Shown here piece by piece: positions 8,108 through 17,143 of a stretch of 64,000 nt of DNA (position 1 is its first letter; the number at the start of each line of letters is the position of its first letter). Both the position numbers and the translations under genes were made by a program. Below the pieces are notes generated by a model. It was given only the letters and a program-made list of their open reading frames with translations. It did no database searches and was not told where the DNA came from. The DNA lies in assembly GCF_031846525.1 (NCBI RefSeq), contig NZ_JAVRHM010000010.1, positions 1 through 64,000 on the forward strand, written 5' to 3'. The stretch comes from Autumnicola patrickiae. Its GTDB lineage: Bacteria > Bacteroidota > Bacteroidia > Flavobacteriales > Flavobacteriaceae.

Positions 8108-8980
8108 ATGAAGTTCGGAAAAGTTGATGATCCCGGAAAAATAGATTTTAAATTACCAGAGACTCATGTGCAAACTAAAGATATTCTTTCACAACAAGAA
8201 CCGCACAGATTTAAAGACGTAAGGGTTGGTTGTGCGAAATGGAACAAGACAGATCTAAAGAAATTCTACCCCAGAGGCACTAAAGATGAACTGGCCTATT
8301 ATAGTACACAATTTAATTCCATAGAATTAAATGCGTCCTTTTACAGAATGTTTCCTGAAGCACAATTTGAAAAATGGGCAGAAAAAGCTGAAGAAGATTT
8401 TAAATTTTTTCCAAAAATACCAAGGATTATAAGTCATGTTAAGCGGCTAAATGAATGCGAACAGTTAATTGACGATGTTGTTACCAATATGTTGCCGCTC
8501 AAAGCAAAGATGGGAATGGTATTTCTTCAAATGCCCGATAATTTTCAGCCAAAATTTATGGAAAGACTAGAACCATTTTTTAAACATTGGCCAAAGGAAA
8601 TTCCGCTTGCAGCAGAATTCAGACATAGTGATTGGCATAACGAAGAAAAAGTTGCTGACGAATTAAATCAAATTTTAGTAAAATACAATATCAGCAATAT
8701 AATTACCGATAGTGCAGGAAGGAGAGATTTACTCCATATGCGTCTTACAACAGATACTGCATTCATAAGGTACAATGGTGCTAATCATGAAAGCGATTAC
8801 ACAAGGTTGGATGATTGGCTGGAGCGTTTGGAAGAGTGGCATAAAAAAGGTTTAAAGAACATTTACTTTTTTGTTCATCAAAATATGGAGATGGCATCAC
8901 CTTTATTATCAGCATATTTTATTGAAAAGTTTAATAAGAAGTTTGGAACAGAATTAAAAATACCTAAAACACTAAATTAG
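8108..8980 (+). CDS. DUF72 (YecE family) protein
   Basis: This 290-residue soluble protein matches the YecE/DUF72 family: RVGCAKWNKTDLKKFYP at about residue 38, FNSIELNASFYRMFPE, FKFFPKIPRIISHVKRL, the LQMPDNFQPK strand, AAEFRHSDWH and the C-terminal YFFVHQN block. The family has a TIM-barrel fold with a conserved pocket, but its reaction is unknown. It sits between the aldehyde dehydrogenase (12 nt upstream) and the Nudix gene (1 nt downstream), so co-transcription is likely. The first 35 residues are an extension before the core domain. Confidence 0.88.
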   Translation: MKFGKVDDPGKIDFKLPETHVQTKDILSQQEPHRFKDVRVGCAKWNKTDLKKFYPRGTKDELAYYSTQFNSIELNASFYRMFPEAQFEKWAEKAEEDFKFFPKIPRIISHVKRLNECEQLIDDVVTNMLPLKAKMGMVFLQMPDNFQPKFMERLEPFFKHWPKEIPLAAEFRHSDWHNEEKVADELNQILVKYNISNIITDSAGRRDLLHMRLTTDTAFIRYNGANHESDYTRLDDWLERLEEWHKKGLKNIYFFVHQNMEMASPLLSAYFIEKFNKKFGTELKIPKTLN

Positions 8981-8981
8981 A

Positions 8982-9395
8982 ATGGGAAAGCACGAGATTG
9001 CAATAACGGTAGATAGTGTTGTACTAAGCAATACTAATAATAAATTTAAAGCCTTATTAATTAAAAGAAAAAATGATCCTTTTAAAAATCAGTGGGCATT
9101 ACCAGGTGGATTTATAGAAGAAGGAGAAGACCTCGAAGAGGCTGCCAAACGTGAACTTTTAGAAGAAACAGGATTAAAAATTGAATCAATGGAACAGATT
9201 CGTGCCTTCGGAAAACCGGGACGTGATCCTCGTGGAAGAATGATTTCCATAGCTTTTTTAAGTCGGATTTTTTCTGAAGAAACTTTAAAACCCGGTGATG
9301 ATGCTAAAGAGGCTGCATGGTTTGATATAGATAATCTTCCAGAATTGGCTTTTGATCATGAGGAAATCATAGCGGCTGCACGTAGACTTTTATAG
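8982..9395 (+). CDS. Nudix hydrolase
   Basis: A 137-residue single-domain Nudix protein. The Nudix box is complete (GGFIEEGEDLEEAAKRELLE followed by ETGL, about 42-65), with the REL-EE metal-binding core. The surroundings (WALPGGF, a GKPGRDPRGRMISIAFLSRI strand after the box) resemble ADP-ribose pyrophosphatase or NrtR-like Nudix domains rather than MutT, but no HTH is attached. It probably hydrolyses a nucleoside diphosphate derivative. Start one nucleotide after the DUF72 stop indicates the same operon. Confidence 0.88.
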   Translation: MGKHEIAITVDSVVLSNTNNKFKALLIKRKNDPFKNQWALPGGFIEEGEDLEEAAKRELLEETGLKIESMEQIRAFGKPGRDPRGRMISIAFLSRIFSEETLKPGDDAKEAAWFDIDNLPELAFDHEEIIAAARRLL

Positions 9396-9525
9396 TAAAG
9401 AGTTAGCAGTTTCCCATATGGAAATCTGAGAAATTAGAATCTTGTACTAGCTTTTTTGAAAATATAGTAATTCTTGTAGTAGGTTTTACAGGTTCATAAA
9501 TTTACCATACTTTTAAAATAAAAAT

Positions 9526-9915
9526 ATGAGATTTCACACTCGAAAATGGGTTAAACCCGGGGATATGAATCCCAATCGTACCCTTTTTGGTGGGCGATTA
9601 CTGGAATGGATAGATGAAGAATGTGCTCTATATAGTATCATTCAATTAGAGAATCCAAAAACAGTAACAAAATTTATGAGTGAAATAGATTTTCGCAGTT
9701 CTGCCAAAGAGGGAGATATTGTGGAAATTGGAATTGAGGTTGTGAAATTCGGCAGGGCATCACTCACGTTGCAATGTGAGGTTCGGAATAAAATGACCAG
9801 GGAAACCATTATTACTATAGATAAAATAGTTATGGTTTCTTTAGATGAAAATGGCAAACCAAAACCCCATGGAAAAACCAAAATTGAATTTGTAAAGGAC
9901 AGGTTGGAAAAGTAA
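9526..9915 (+). CDS. acyl-CoA thioesterase (hotdog fold, YciA-like)
   Basis: A 129-residue single hotdog domain. Typical features are the N-terminal VKPGDMNPNRTLFGGRLLEW segment with the catalytic Asp region (IDEECALYS), the TVTKFMSEIDFRSSAKEGDIVEI block, and the C-terminal FVKD end. Members hydrolyse acyl-CoA thioesters; chain-length preference cannot be predicted. It lies 130 nt after the Nudix gene and is convergent with an MscS gene; a hairpin spans the shared stop region. Confidence 0.88.
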   Translation: MRFHTRKWVKPGDMNPNRTLFGGRLLEWIDEECALYSIIQLENPKTVTKFMSEIDFRSSAKEGDIVEIGIEVVKFGRASLTLQCEVRNKMTRETIITIDKIVMVSLDENGKPKPHGKTKIEFVKDRLEK

Positions 9916-9930
9916 TCTACTTTTCTTTTT
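9907..9930 (+). terminator. compact terminator spanning convergent stops
   Basis: GAAAAGTA (9907-9914), 3-nt loop, TACTTTTC (9918-9925), followed by TTTTT. The stem includes the stop codons of both the thioesterase and the convergent MscS gene. Confidence 0.6.
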
Positions 9931-10837
9931 CTATCCTATTGATCATACGAACAGGAAAGTCTTTTTCAGTGCCTGCACCATATAATTTTATTTCCTGAAT
10001 ATCGGCTGGCAGGTAGAAGCCGTTTTGTTCCAGAGCTTCCTTAACCGTTCTTACTACATTCCCTTTAGTTATAAGGGCCATTCTTCTAAAGTCTTTAGTA
10101 TTCACCCAAAAAAATACTTTTAAATTCACTGTACTTGTAGCAAGTTCGTCTTCGATCACAAAATTTTGATGGCTTTTATCTTCTATTACCGCTGGTTCAT
10201 TTCGAAGGGCTTCTATAATTATTTTCTTTGCCGCTTCAATATTATTTTCGTAAGCGATACCTATAGTAAAAGTCCACCTGAAATATCCGTCTTCAGTAAA
10301 ATTTGTAACAGGTTTGGTTAAAACATCACTATTCGGGATATAAACATCCTTTCCGTCAAATGTTTTCAATTTAGTGTAACGGAATTCCAGGCCTTTTACT
10401 TTTCCAAAGTTTTCGCCTATCTCAACAGTATCTTCAATATTAAAAGGACGGTTAAACGCAAGTATAATTCCGGAAATAAAATTTTCTCCTATATCTTTAA
10501 ACGCAAAACCGAGCACGACAGCACTGGCTCCGGCAGCAGTAAGAATTCCCGTAGCAATACCTCCCAGCCCCGCAGCTTTTAACCCCAGCATAATGGCTAT
10601 AACAAGTAAGAAAAAACGTATTGCTTTACCTAAAAACCGGCTCATCAGGGGATCGTCAGTACGGGCAGATATTCTCCGGGTTGCGAAACTGCCAATCCAG
10701 CTTCCTATAAGAACTCCTAAAATAATTATTAACAATCCCAGGCCAATTCCGGGTAACTGTTCTATTAAACTGTCATAAAACCGATCAAAGGATTCTTTTA
10801 CCGATGTTACACTATAGGAGCCTTCATTTTGTTGCAT
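9917..10837 (-). CDS. small-conductance mechanosensitive channel (MscS family)
   Basis: A 306-residue MscS-type channel with three transmembrane segments (about 25-50, 70-90 and 95-130). The pore helix is Gly/Ala-rich (GGIATGILTAAGASAVVLGF), followed by the diagnostic FKDIGENFISGIILAFNRPF, a beta domain (IEDTVEIGENFGKVKGLEFRYTKL) and an alpha/beta C-terminus. It opens on hypo-osmotic shock to release solutes. It is larger than E. coli MscS (286 residues) by a short N-terminal and C-terminal tail. A second, more divergent MscS protein is encoded at 12064-13362. Confidence 0.93.
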   Translation of the reverse strand: MQQNEGSYSVTSVKESFDRFYDSLIEQLPGIGLGLLIIILGVLIGSWIGSFATRRISARTDDPLMSRFLGKAIRFFLLVIAIMLGLKAAGLGGIATGILTAAGASAVVLGFAFKDIGENFISGIILAFNRPFNIEDTVEIGENFGKVKGLEFRYTKLKTFDGKDVYIPNSDVLTKPVTNFTEDGYFRWTFTIGIAYENNIEAAKKIIIEALRNEPAVIEDKSHQNFVIEDELATSTVNLKVFFWVNTKDFRRMALITKGNVVRTVKEALEQNGFYLPADIQEIKLYGAGTEKDFPVRMINRIEKEK

Positions 10838-10935
10838 TCTAAATTAGCTGTTGTTTCTTCTAAAGTAGTACTTGCGTTATTTAAAAACCAAGAAATAAAG
10901 CAGATTGTAGAATCCTTAACACTTGATACAATAAT

Positions 10936-12033
10936 TTATTCCTTTTTAGCTTTTTTCTGTTTTTCTTCCTGTTTTTTTCGGGCTTCAGCAATCTGATTGT
11001 TTGCCGTTATTATTTGCTCCTTTGTTGGTGATGCTGGCTTCTGCATTGCTGCATGTTCAGGTTCAAGACTTAGGGTAAGATAAAAAGGAAAATGATCTGA
11101 ATCTATACCTGAAATGGTTTTGCAATTTACCAGGCGGAAATCTTCTGTAACAAAAAAATGATCCAGAGGCCAGCGTAAGATAGAACTGGTAGCATCAAAA
11201 GTATTATAAAAGCCACGACCAATTCGTACGTCAAGTAATCCACCTACAGTCTTAAAAAGCCCTGTGGTACTGGACCAGGCTACATCGTTAAAATCTCCGG
11301 CTACAATGACAGGTAATTTAGAGTCCCTTGCTTTTTTGGCAATTATCATCATTTCTGCATCTCTGTCGCTGGAAGAAGGGTTGTGTTGTGGCATTGGAGG
11401 AGTAGGGTGAATGGTAAAAAGCTGAATTTCCTTACCGGATTTCAGTTGGACTATCGTTTCTATGGAAGGAATACTGTCATCTACTAAAAAATTAATCTTT
11501 GGGTTTTTTAAAGGAAGTTTGGAATATAAGAGCATTCCATAGGTATTGTCCATTGGTATTTCAACTTTATAAGGAAAGTCTAAAGTTGCTTTAATTAGAT
11601 TATCTTTCCATTTCCCGTTTGTTTCAGTTAGAAGAATTATGTCTGGGTTTTGATTTTCCAGTTCCCTTATAAGTAAATCTGAATTCTTGTTTTTCTGTAA
11701 AACGTTTGCAGCGAAAAAACGGATCGTGTTATCTTGATGGATACCTTCTGAAGCTTCCCCAACCTCGTATTGATTATGGGGGAGATAGGGATAGATTTTT
11801 GATAGCTGAAAGACAAAACAGGCGGTGAGAACCGCTACAAAAGAATAGTCTTTCCAGGATCGTATATTAAACCTGGCAAAATAAACTACAAGCGCAACCA
11901 TTGTAAGTATAGTAAGCTGAGTATGGGGGAAATCAAAAATTCTTATCCACCAGTAATCTGCAGCAATTAAAGGTGCCAATGTTAGTAGCACAGCCAGAAT
12001 TCCAAAACCCAATAAAAAAGGTTTTAATTTCAT
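10936..12033 (-). CDS. membrane-anchored endonuclease/exonuclease/phosphatase (EEP) protein
   Basis: This 365-residue protein begins with three hydrophobic segments (about 5-25, 36-52 and 61-80), followed by an EEP domain (about 105-330). EEP motifs are visible: the AANVLQKNKN start, ILLTETNGKW with the metal-binding Glu, VAGDFNDVAWS, LDHFFVTEDF and the final SDHFPF with the catalytic His. The family includes phosphodiesterases, DNases and sphingomyelinases; with membrane anchoring a lipid or extracytoplasmic substrate is possible, but this is inference. The last 35 residues are Lys/Glu-rich and predicted helical. It sits between two mechanosensitive channel genes. Confidence 0.88.
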   Translation of the reverse strand: MKLKPFLLGFGILAVLLTLAPLIAADYWWIRIFDFPHTQLTILTMVALVVYFARFNIRSWKDYSFVAVLTACFVFQLSKIYPYLPHNQYEVGEASEGIHQDNTIRFFAANVLQKNKNSDLLIRELENQNPDIILLTETNGKWKDNLIKATLDFPYKVEIPMDNTYGMLLYSKLPLKNPKINFLVDDSIPSIETIVQLKSGKEIQLFTIHPTPPMPQHNPSSSDRDAEMMIIAKKARDSKLPVIVAGDFNDVAWSSTTGLFKTVGGLLDVRIGRGFYNTFDATSSILRWPLDHFFVTEDFRLVNCKTISGIDSDHFPFYLTLSLEPEHAAMQKPASPTKEQIITANNQIAEARKKQEEKQKKAKKE

Positions 12034-12063
12034 CAGGAAATTTAAATTATGCTACTAATATAA

Positions 12064-13362
12064 CTAAACATGATCTTGATTTCCAGATGATCCTTGCTTT
12101 AAATTTTGCAAATCGTCTCCTGAAGGAGATTCGAATAGTTTTAAATCGAAATAAGGTATAGCAGCTATTAGATGATCAAAAATATCAGCTGTTATATACT
12201 CAAAATTTTCCCATCTCTTGTCCCTGCTAAAGCATAATATTTCCAGCGGAAGACCTTGAGCCGTGGGTGCCAGTTGCCTTACAATTATATATAAATCTTT
12301 ATTAATTGCAGAATGTTCGTGCAGGTACGTGTCGGCATATTTTCTGAAAACACCTAAATTGGTTTGATTGCGACCATTTAGATTAAGACTTCTGTCGATA
12401 TTGTTTTTTTCATTATACCTGTCTATTTCCGCCTGTCGATTTTCTACATAGTTGGATATAAGTTTAATTTTTTTTAGTTTTTGAAGATCTTCCGCATTCA
12501 AAAATTTGACAGAATTTTGTTTGAGGTAAATAGCTCTTTTAATTCTTCTACCTGGGCTTTCCTGCATACCCCTCCAGTTTTGGAAAGAATCAGAAATAAG
12601 GCTATAGGTTGGAATTGTGGTGAAGGTATTATCCCAGTTTTGTACCCGCACGGTGGCGAGATTAATTTCGGTGACATTCCCATCTGCACCATACTTGCTA
12701 AAAGTAATCCAGTCTCCAATCCTCACAATATCATTTACCGAAACCTGAATAGAAGCTACAAAACCTAAAATAGTATCTTTAAAAACCAGTAGTAAAATTG
12801 CTGAAGCCGCACCAAGGGAGATTGCAAAACTTATGACAGATCTTCCCGTGATTTCTGCAAAAATAAACATGAAGCCAATTACCCAAAGTACTATAAGCAC
12901 AACCTGGCTATAGCTTTCTATAGGTTTATCGCTATATTCCTCCTGGGTCATAAGGTAATTTCGGGAGGTGCGAATAAGGCTCCTCACAATCCATACCGCC
13001 AGGATAATTACATAAATATTAAAAAGGAATACGATACTTTCAAGCAGAAAATGAAAATCTGCAAATATGTATGGGATAGAATAATAGATTATGAGCAGTG
13101 GGATAATCTGCCCTACATATTTCGGGAAATTACTCTTAATCAAAAAATCATCAAACGTTGTGGCGGTTTTATCTGTAAAAGCTTTAAATGTTTCAATTAC
13201 AAAACGCCGGGTGAAATATTTAATAAGCAGGACCAGAAGGATTAGAACACCTAGATTTACCAGCAAATTGATATACATTGCAAGTAATGTATTCACACCC
13301 TGGGATATTAACGCATTCTCTACCAGGCAAAAAAGATATTTATAGTCCTGATTAAAATCCAT
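12064..13362 (-). CDS. MscS family mechanosensitive channel (YbdG/YnaI-like)
   Basis: A 432-residue member of the MscS superfamily with about five transmembrane helices (from residue 30 to 220). The pore-lining region reads ISFAISLGAASAILLLVFKD and is followed by TILGFVASIQVSVNDIVRIGDWI, the family's membrane-proximal signature. The cytoplasmic domain is long, with NWRGMQESPGRRIKRA near residue 285 as seen in YbdG-like proteins, which respond to osmotic stress but often conduct little. It overlaps nothing, and is separated by 3 nt from the DUF3817 gene upstream and 30 nt from the EEP gene downstream, indicating one transcript. Confidence 0.9.
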   Translation of the reverse strand: MDFNQDYKYLFCLVENALISQGVNTLLAMYINLLVNLGVLILLVLLIKYFTRRFVIETFKAFTDKTATTFDDFLIKSNFPKYVGQIIPLLIIYYSIPYIFADFHFLLESIVFLFNIYVIILAVWIVRSLIRTSRNYLMTQEEYSDKPIESYSQVVLIVLWVIGFMFIFAEITGRSVISFAISLGAASAILLLVFKDTILGFVASIQVSVNDIVRIGDWITFSKYGADGNVTEINLATVRVQNWDNTFTTIPTYSLISDSFQNWRGMQESPGRRIKRAIYLKQNSVKFLNAEDLQKLKKIKLISNYVENRQAEIDRYNEKNNIDRSLNLNGRNQTNLGVFRKYADTYLHEHSAINKDLYIIVRQLAPTAQGLPLEILCFSRDKRWENFEYITADIFDHLIAAIPYFDLKLFESPSGDDLQNLKQGSSGNQDHV

Positions 13363-13365
13363 ACG

Positions 13366-13650
13366 TTAAAGATATTTTTTGTCTACATAAAAAGGTCCGA
13401 AAGGAAGTAGGGAGCAGAGAAGAATAATTGACAAATCTTTCAAATTCCAGCTCATAGTTTTGTAGAGCAGCATTGCACCAATGACATAAGCAATAAATAA
13501 TACTCCGTGAGCCATTCCTACAAAGCGCACCATATCGGGTTGATCAAAAAAATATTTTAGTGGCATGGCAATAAATAATAATATTAGATAAGACAATCCT
13601 TCAAGAATACTTATCCACTTAAATGTTTTTCTTTTGCTTTCTTTTCGCAT
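13366..13650 (-). CDS. DUF3817 small membrane protein
   Basis: A 94-residue protein with three hydrophobic helices. The sequence WISILEGLSYLILLFIAMPLKY, the R-VGMAHGVLFIAY motif and a C-terminal LLPFGPFYVDKKYL match DUF3817, a family of integral membrane proteins without known function. It is first in a minus-strand run DUF3817-MscS-EEP (-MscS), with 3 nt to the next gene. Confidence 0.88.
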   Translation of the reverse strand: MRKESKRKTFKWISILEGLSYLILLFIAMPLKYFFDQPDMVRFVGMAHGVLFIAYVIGAMLLYKTMSWNLKDLSIILLCSLLPFGPFYVDKKYL

Positions 13651-13814
13651 AATACCTTTTTTCCAACTGCAAAGATAAAGGATATAAGCAATTCTAACTC
13701 TTTATTCTCTTATTCTATTTCTCAATACCAAAAGATGGAGAAGTATTTTTTTGAATAATAAAATGTACAAAGAATCTATTTTTCCTATTTTGCACAGTAA
13801 AGAATAGAAAAAAA

Positions 13815-14849
13815 ATGAGCTCAAAAATATTAGTAACCGGAGGATTGGGATTTATTGGTTCCCATACCGTAGTAGCCTTGCAGGAAAAAGGTTTTGAAGT
13901 GGTAATTATAGACAATTTATCAAATTCTTCTATAGATGTACTCGAGGGGATTGTGAAAATAACCCAGCAAAGGCCTGCTTTTGAACAAATTGATTTGCGG
14001 GAAAAAGAGGCAGTAAAAAAATTCTTTCAAAAATATACAGATATTGAAGGTGTTGTCCATTTTGCTGCTTCAAAAGCAGTGGGTGAAAGTGTGGAGAATC
14101 CTTTGTTGTATTATGAAAATAATCTTTCAACCCTCGTTTACCTTCTACAGGAATTGCAGGAAAAACCAAGTGCAAACTTTATTTTTAGTTCATCATGTAC
14201 AGTCTACGGTCAGGCAGATGAATTACCAATTAGCGAAAATGCACCGGTTAAAAAAGCAGAATCGCCTTACGGAAATACCAAGCAGGTTGGAGAAGAAATT
14301 ATCGCTGATACTTGTAGAATGGCTTCAGGTTTAAAGGCTATTTCTCTAAGATATTTCAATCCAATAGGAGCTCATCCTTCAGCAGAAATAGGAGAACTAC
14401 CAATAGGTACCCCTCAAAATCTTGTTCCATTCATAACTCAGACGGCAATAGGTAAAAGGCAGGAGTTATCTGTTTTTGGAAATGATTATCCTACCAGGGA
14501 TGGTACATGTATTAGGGATTACATTCATGTAATGGATCTTGCACAGGCACACGTGGTAGCTTTACAACGATTAGTAGAAGGAAAAGAAAAGTCTAATTTT
14601 GAAGTATTTAATCTGGGTACGGGACACGGTAACACTGTACTGGAGGTGATAAATACTTTTGAAGAATCTACAGGGACAAAATTGCCTTACAAAATTGCAG
14701 GGCGCAGAGAAGGGGATGTAATTGCCGCATTTGCAGATACAGAAAAAGCCAATAAGATACTAGGTTGGGAAGCTAACCGAAGCTTAGCAGACGCCTTAGA
14801 AAGTGCCTGGAAATGGCAGAAAAAGGTTTCTGAAGCTGAAGGGAATTAA
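13815..14849 (+). CDS. galE: UDP-glucose 4-epimerase
   Basis: A 344-residue extended SDR. GalE interconverts UDP-glucose and UDP-galactose with tightly bound NAD. The NAD motif GGLGFIGSHT is at about 8-17, the IDNLSNSS motif binds the cofactor adenosine, the catalytic Ser lies in FSSSCTVYG and the Tyr-Lys pair in SPYGNTKQ; the substrate loop LRYFNPIGAHPSAEIGELP is typical of true GalE. It is a single gene with its own terminator and supplies sugar nucleotides for glycan synthesis. A near-consensus -7 element (CCTATTTTGC near 13788) precedes it. Confidence 0.95.
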   Translation: MSSKILVTGGLGFIGSHTVVALQEKGFEVVIIDNLSNSSIDVLEGIVKITQQRPAFEQIDLREKEAVKKFFQKYTDIEGVVHFAASKAVGESVENPLLYYENNLSTLVYLLQELQEKPSANFIFSSSCTVYGQADELPISENAPVKKAESPYGNTKQVGEEIIADTCRMASGLKAISLRYFNPIGAHPSAEIGELPIGTPQNLVPFITQTAIGKRQELSVFGNDYPTRDGTCIRDYIHVMDLAQAHVVALQRLVEGKEKSNFEVFNLGTGHGNTVLEVINTFEESTGTKLPYKIAGRREGDVIAAFADTEKANKILGWEANRSLADALESAWKWQKKVSEAEGN

Positions 14850-14888
14850 CAAGAGAGGTGTTTAAAAAGACAATTTTCGATAAATATA

Positions 14889-14939
14889 AAAACGGGCATT
14901 TGGTTCTTTGTATGAAAAGAATAACAATGCCCGTTTTTT
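14889..14939. terminator. strong terminator after galE (bidirectional)
   Basis: A perfect 12-bp stem (AAAACGGGCATT at 14889-14900, AATGCCCGTTTT at 14926-14937) with a 25-nt loop ends in a T-run on the plus strand and, read backwards, in a T-run on the minus strand. It serves galE and probably the convergent YqaE gene. Confidence 0.9.
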
Positions 14940-14964
14940 CTAAATTATGGTTATCCTTTTGGGT

Positions 14965-15117
14965 TTAATCGGTTCCATTTACAATAAAGGCGTGGATGAC
15001 ACCAGGTATCCAACCAATAATAGTTAAAATTATATTGATTAAAAGTGCAGAACCAAAACCGTGTTTCATGTAAACTGCTACAGGTGGTAAAAGAATATTT
15101 AGAATGATAGTTAACAT
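14965..15117 (-). CDS. YqaE/Pmp3 family small membrane protein
   Basis: A 50-residue ORF read directly from the minus strand: it starts MLTIILNILLPPVAVYMKHG, continues with a second hydrophobic helix and GWIPGVIHAFIV, and stops at 14965. The PPVAV-(Y/F) motif, the GW-PG-IHA motif and two transmembrane helices identify the Pmp3/YqaE proteolipid family, which in other organisms is induced by salt and membrane stress. It follows the DUF1206 gene by 31 nt and is probably co-transcribed with it. Confidence 0.93.
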   Translation of the reverse strand: MLTIILNILLPPVAVYMKHGFGSALLINIILTIIGWIPGVIHAFIVNGTD

Positions 15118-15148
15118 AGTGTTTTAAATTTAGTTGATTAATAATAGA

Positions 15149-15946
15149 TTATTCACTTTCACCGTCCTGGAATTGACGGTACTTCGCCATCATAAATACA
15201 TAGATAGCATAACACACAAGACCCGCTGCGACTGCTCCCAATAAATAAGATCCATAAGAGGATTCCTGGAGAAAAGCAAAGGCATCTGTTGTGCTTTTAA
15301 TGTCTGAAGTATTGGATTCTATTGCGGCCCTTATAAAGAAAAAAGCCAGAATTCCCATTATAATTCCGCGTGCAATGAGCCCCAGGTAGCCGGTATTTTT
15401 TATTGTCTTCCTTCGTTTTTCTTCTGAAATTGATTTGTAATTAAACTTTTGAAGGAATTCTTTGGTATAAGCTTTTTTGAATTGGAAAAAGCTAACTATG
15501 GCTATTACAATACCAATAATTGCAAAAATATAGACTCCTGTTTGTCCCGCCAGAAAAGACGAACTCTGTCCGCCTCCACCACCAGATGAAGATCCGGCGT
15601 TTATAAGCTGAATAAATGCATAAACGGCAAGTCCAAGATAAATTAAACCGCTAACGAAAAAACCTGCACGTTTTGCTTTAGCTTTTTTGTCTGAGCCTAT
15701 ACCTTCTGGATCGCTTATGGACTGGATAAAACGCCAACCCGCGTAACACAATAAACCTAACCCAATTAAAATCAAAAGTGCATTACCAAAAGGTTGCTTT
15801 TCCAGGAATTCAATTACCTGTAACTTTCCTGTTTTTTGCCCACCCATATTAAAAGCGGCCATAAAGGTAAGAACACCAGTAATAGCATATACGCTACCTT
15901 TAGCAACATATCCGGCCCTGGCCATCTTCTTATACTTAGAATCCAT
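15149..15946 (-). CDS. DUF1206 integral membrane protein
   Basis: A 265-residue protein with six hydrophobic helices arranged as repeated two-helix units, each starting with a short RAGYVAKGSVYAI-, RAGFFVSGLIYLGLA- or YLGLIARGIIMGI-like motif. This threefold pattern is the DUF1206 signature. A Gly/Ser-rich linker (SSGGGGGQSS) lies near residue 120. Function is unknown; DUF1206 genes often occur in stress-related contexts, and here it precedes the YqaE/Pmp3 gene. Confidence 0.88.
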   Translation of the reverse strand: MDSKYKKMARAGYVAKGSVYAITGVLTFMAAFNMGGQKTGKLQVIEFLEKQPFGNALLILIGLGLLCYAGWRFIQSISDPEGIGSDKKAKAKRAGFFVSGLIYLGLAVYAFIQLINAGSSSGGGGGQSSSFLAGQTGVYIFAIIGIVIAIVSFFQFKKAYTKEFLQKFNYKSISEEKRRKTIKNTGYLGLIARGIIMGILAFFFIRAAIESNTSDIKSTTDAFAFLQESSYGSYLLGAVAAGLVCYAIYVFMMAKYRQFQDGESE

Positions 15947-16057
15947 TCAGTTTTTAGTTTTTGTTTAAACTGAATTTACTTCAAATAGGATAGATGTCCA
16001 GTGGTATTGGGAAAATTTTAGTGATCTTTTTGAAGATTTTAAGGAAGAGAGGCTAAT

Positions 16058-16681
16058 CTAAACCATTTCAAAAATAACCAGCGCGTAGAGATAGAACCTA
16101 ACAAAACGGAGTAAGCCAAACATGAGGTAACTCAGAAAAGGGAATCGAATAATTCCCGCGGCAATACTCGTAATTGCAAATGGAATAGGGAGTAAAGCTC
16201 CAACGATTATTAAAAAACCACCCCATTTTCTGGTGTTGGTAATATGTTGCGCCATATTAACTTCAAGCTGCTTATGCACTGCCGGTATTTTGGTGATTCC
16301 TTTTCCAATAAAATAGGATACTATTCCGCCAGTATATGACGCCGCTGCCAGCAATGAAAGATTCAGTATAGGACTGGCGGATTTTCCAGACCAGGCTATA
16401 AATAATTCCGGAGGTACAAGGCCCAATAACGATTCAGAAATAAAAAATACGCTTATAATTCCTATAGGGGAATAGGTTTCTGTAACCGTCACAAGCATAC
16501 CCTCAATATCGAGTACAAAATAATCAAGTGCCAGTAAAGCTCCCACAAAAAGTATGATAGGCACAACGGCCTTTTTTATACTTTTCCATACAAACTTATA
16601 AAATCCAGTATAACTGTAATACTGGTGCAATAAGCGTATACGCGACTTCTTTCTAGATTTCGCTTTCCTTTTCATCAACAA
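16058..16681 (-). CDS. VTT-domain (DedA-like) membrane protein
   Basis: A 207-residue membrane protein with a very basic N-terminus (KRKAKSRKKSRIR) and about five hydrophobic segments. The central part, FISESLLGLVPPELFIAWSG, the AAASYTGGIVSYFIGKGI segment and the GGFLIIVGALLPIPFAITSIAAG re-entrant region match the VTT/SNARE-associated family (DedA, YqaA), implicated in lipid flipping and membrane homeostasis. A single-gene unit by spacing. A second VTT gene, of the TVP38 type, lies at 35697-36404. Confidence 0.8.
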   Translation of the reverse strand: MLMKRKAKSRKKSRIRLLHQYYSYTGFYKFVWKSIKKAVVPIILFVGALLALDYFVLDIEGMLVTVTETYSPIGIISVFFISESLLGLVPPELFIAWSGKSASPILNLSLLAAASYTGGIVSYFIGKGITKIPAVHKQLEVNMAQHITNTRKWGGFLIIVGALLPIPFAITSIAAGIIRFPFLSYLMFGLLRFVRFYLYALVIFEMV

Positions 16682-16768
16682 ATTTTTGGCAATACTTATC
16701 CTGAGCCTGGTTCATTAATTTTCTCTGGAAGGTCCTACTCCAGGCTTAAATGCAGTAAAAGAGAAATG

Positions 16769-17143
16769 CTAATTTTCCTCTTCGTAGGCTACAAATGCAT
16801 TTACATACTCTCGGAGTTCTATTTCATTAACTTTATTCGAAGGATCTGCCATTAAAGAAAATAAATAATCCAGACTTTCCTGACCACTTACTTCTTCTGT
16901 ATTCTCTGGTGTTTCACCTTCGTCAAGAGGCTCATCATCTGGGATAGGGATTTCAAATCCTTCACAAGCCTGAATATGTTCGTAAGTTAACCTGATAACC
17001 TTGGCCAACAGTGGATTTCCTTCTTCTATAACAAGGTTTCTTAAATCCTGAAGATCCTTTACTAAGGTATTAATGATAATTCCGTTACGATTTAAATCGC
17101 GGTGAATTCTATTCAGTAAATTTTGAGCTTTTATGTTTTCCAA
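16769..17143 (-). CDS. conserved Flavobacteriaceae protein of unknown function
   Basis: A 124-residue soluble protein: an N-terminal helical part (NIKAQNLLNRIHRDLNRNGI), an acidic Pro/Glu linker (about 73-100, IPIPDDEPLDEGETPENTEE) and a C-terminal helical segment containing LDYLFSLMADPSNK and LREYVNAFVAYEEE. I recognise the overall pattern from flavobacterial genomes but know no function. No signal peptide, membrane segment or catalytic motif is visible. Confidence 0.75.
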   Translation of the reverse strand: MENIKAQNLLNRIHRDLNRNGIIINTLVKDLQDLRNLVIEEGNPLLAKVIRLTYEHIQACEGFEIPIPDDEPLDEGETPENTEEVSGQESLDYLFSLMADPSNKVNEIELREYVNAFVAYEEEN

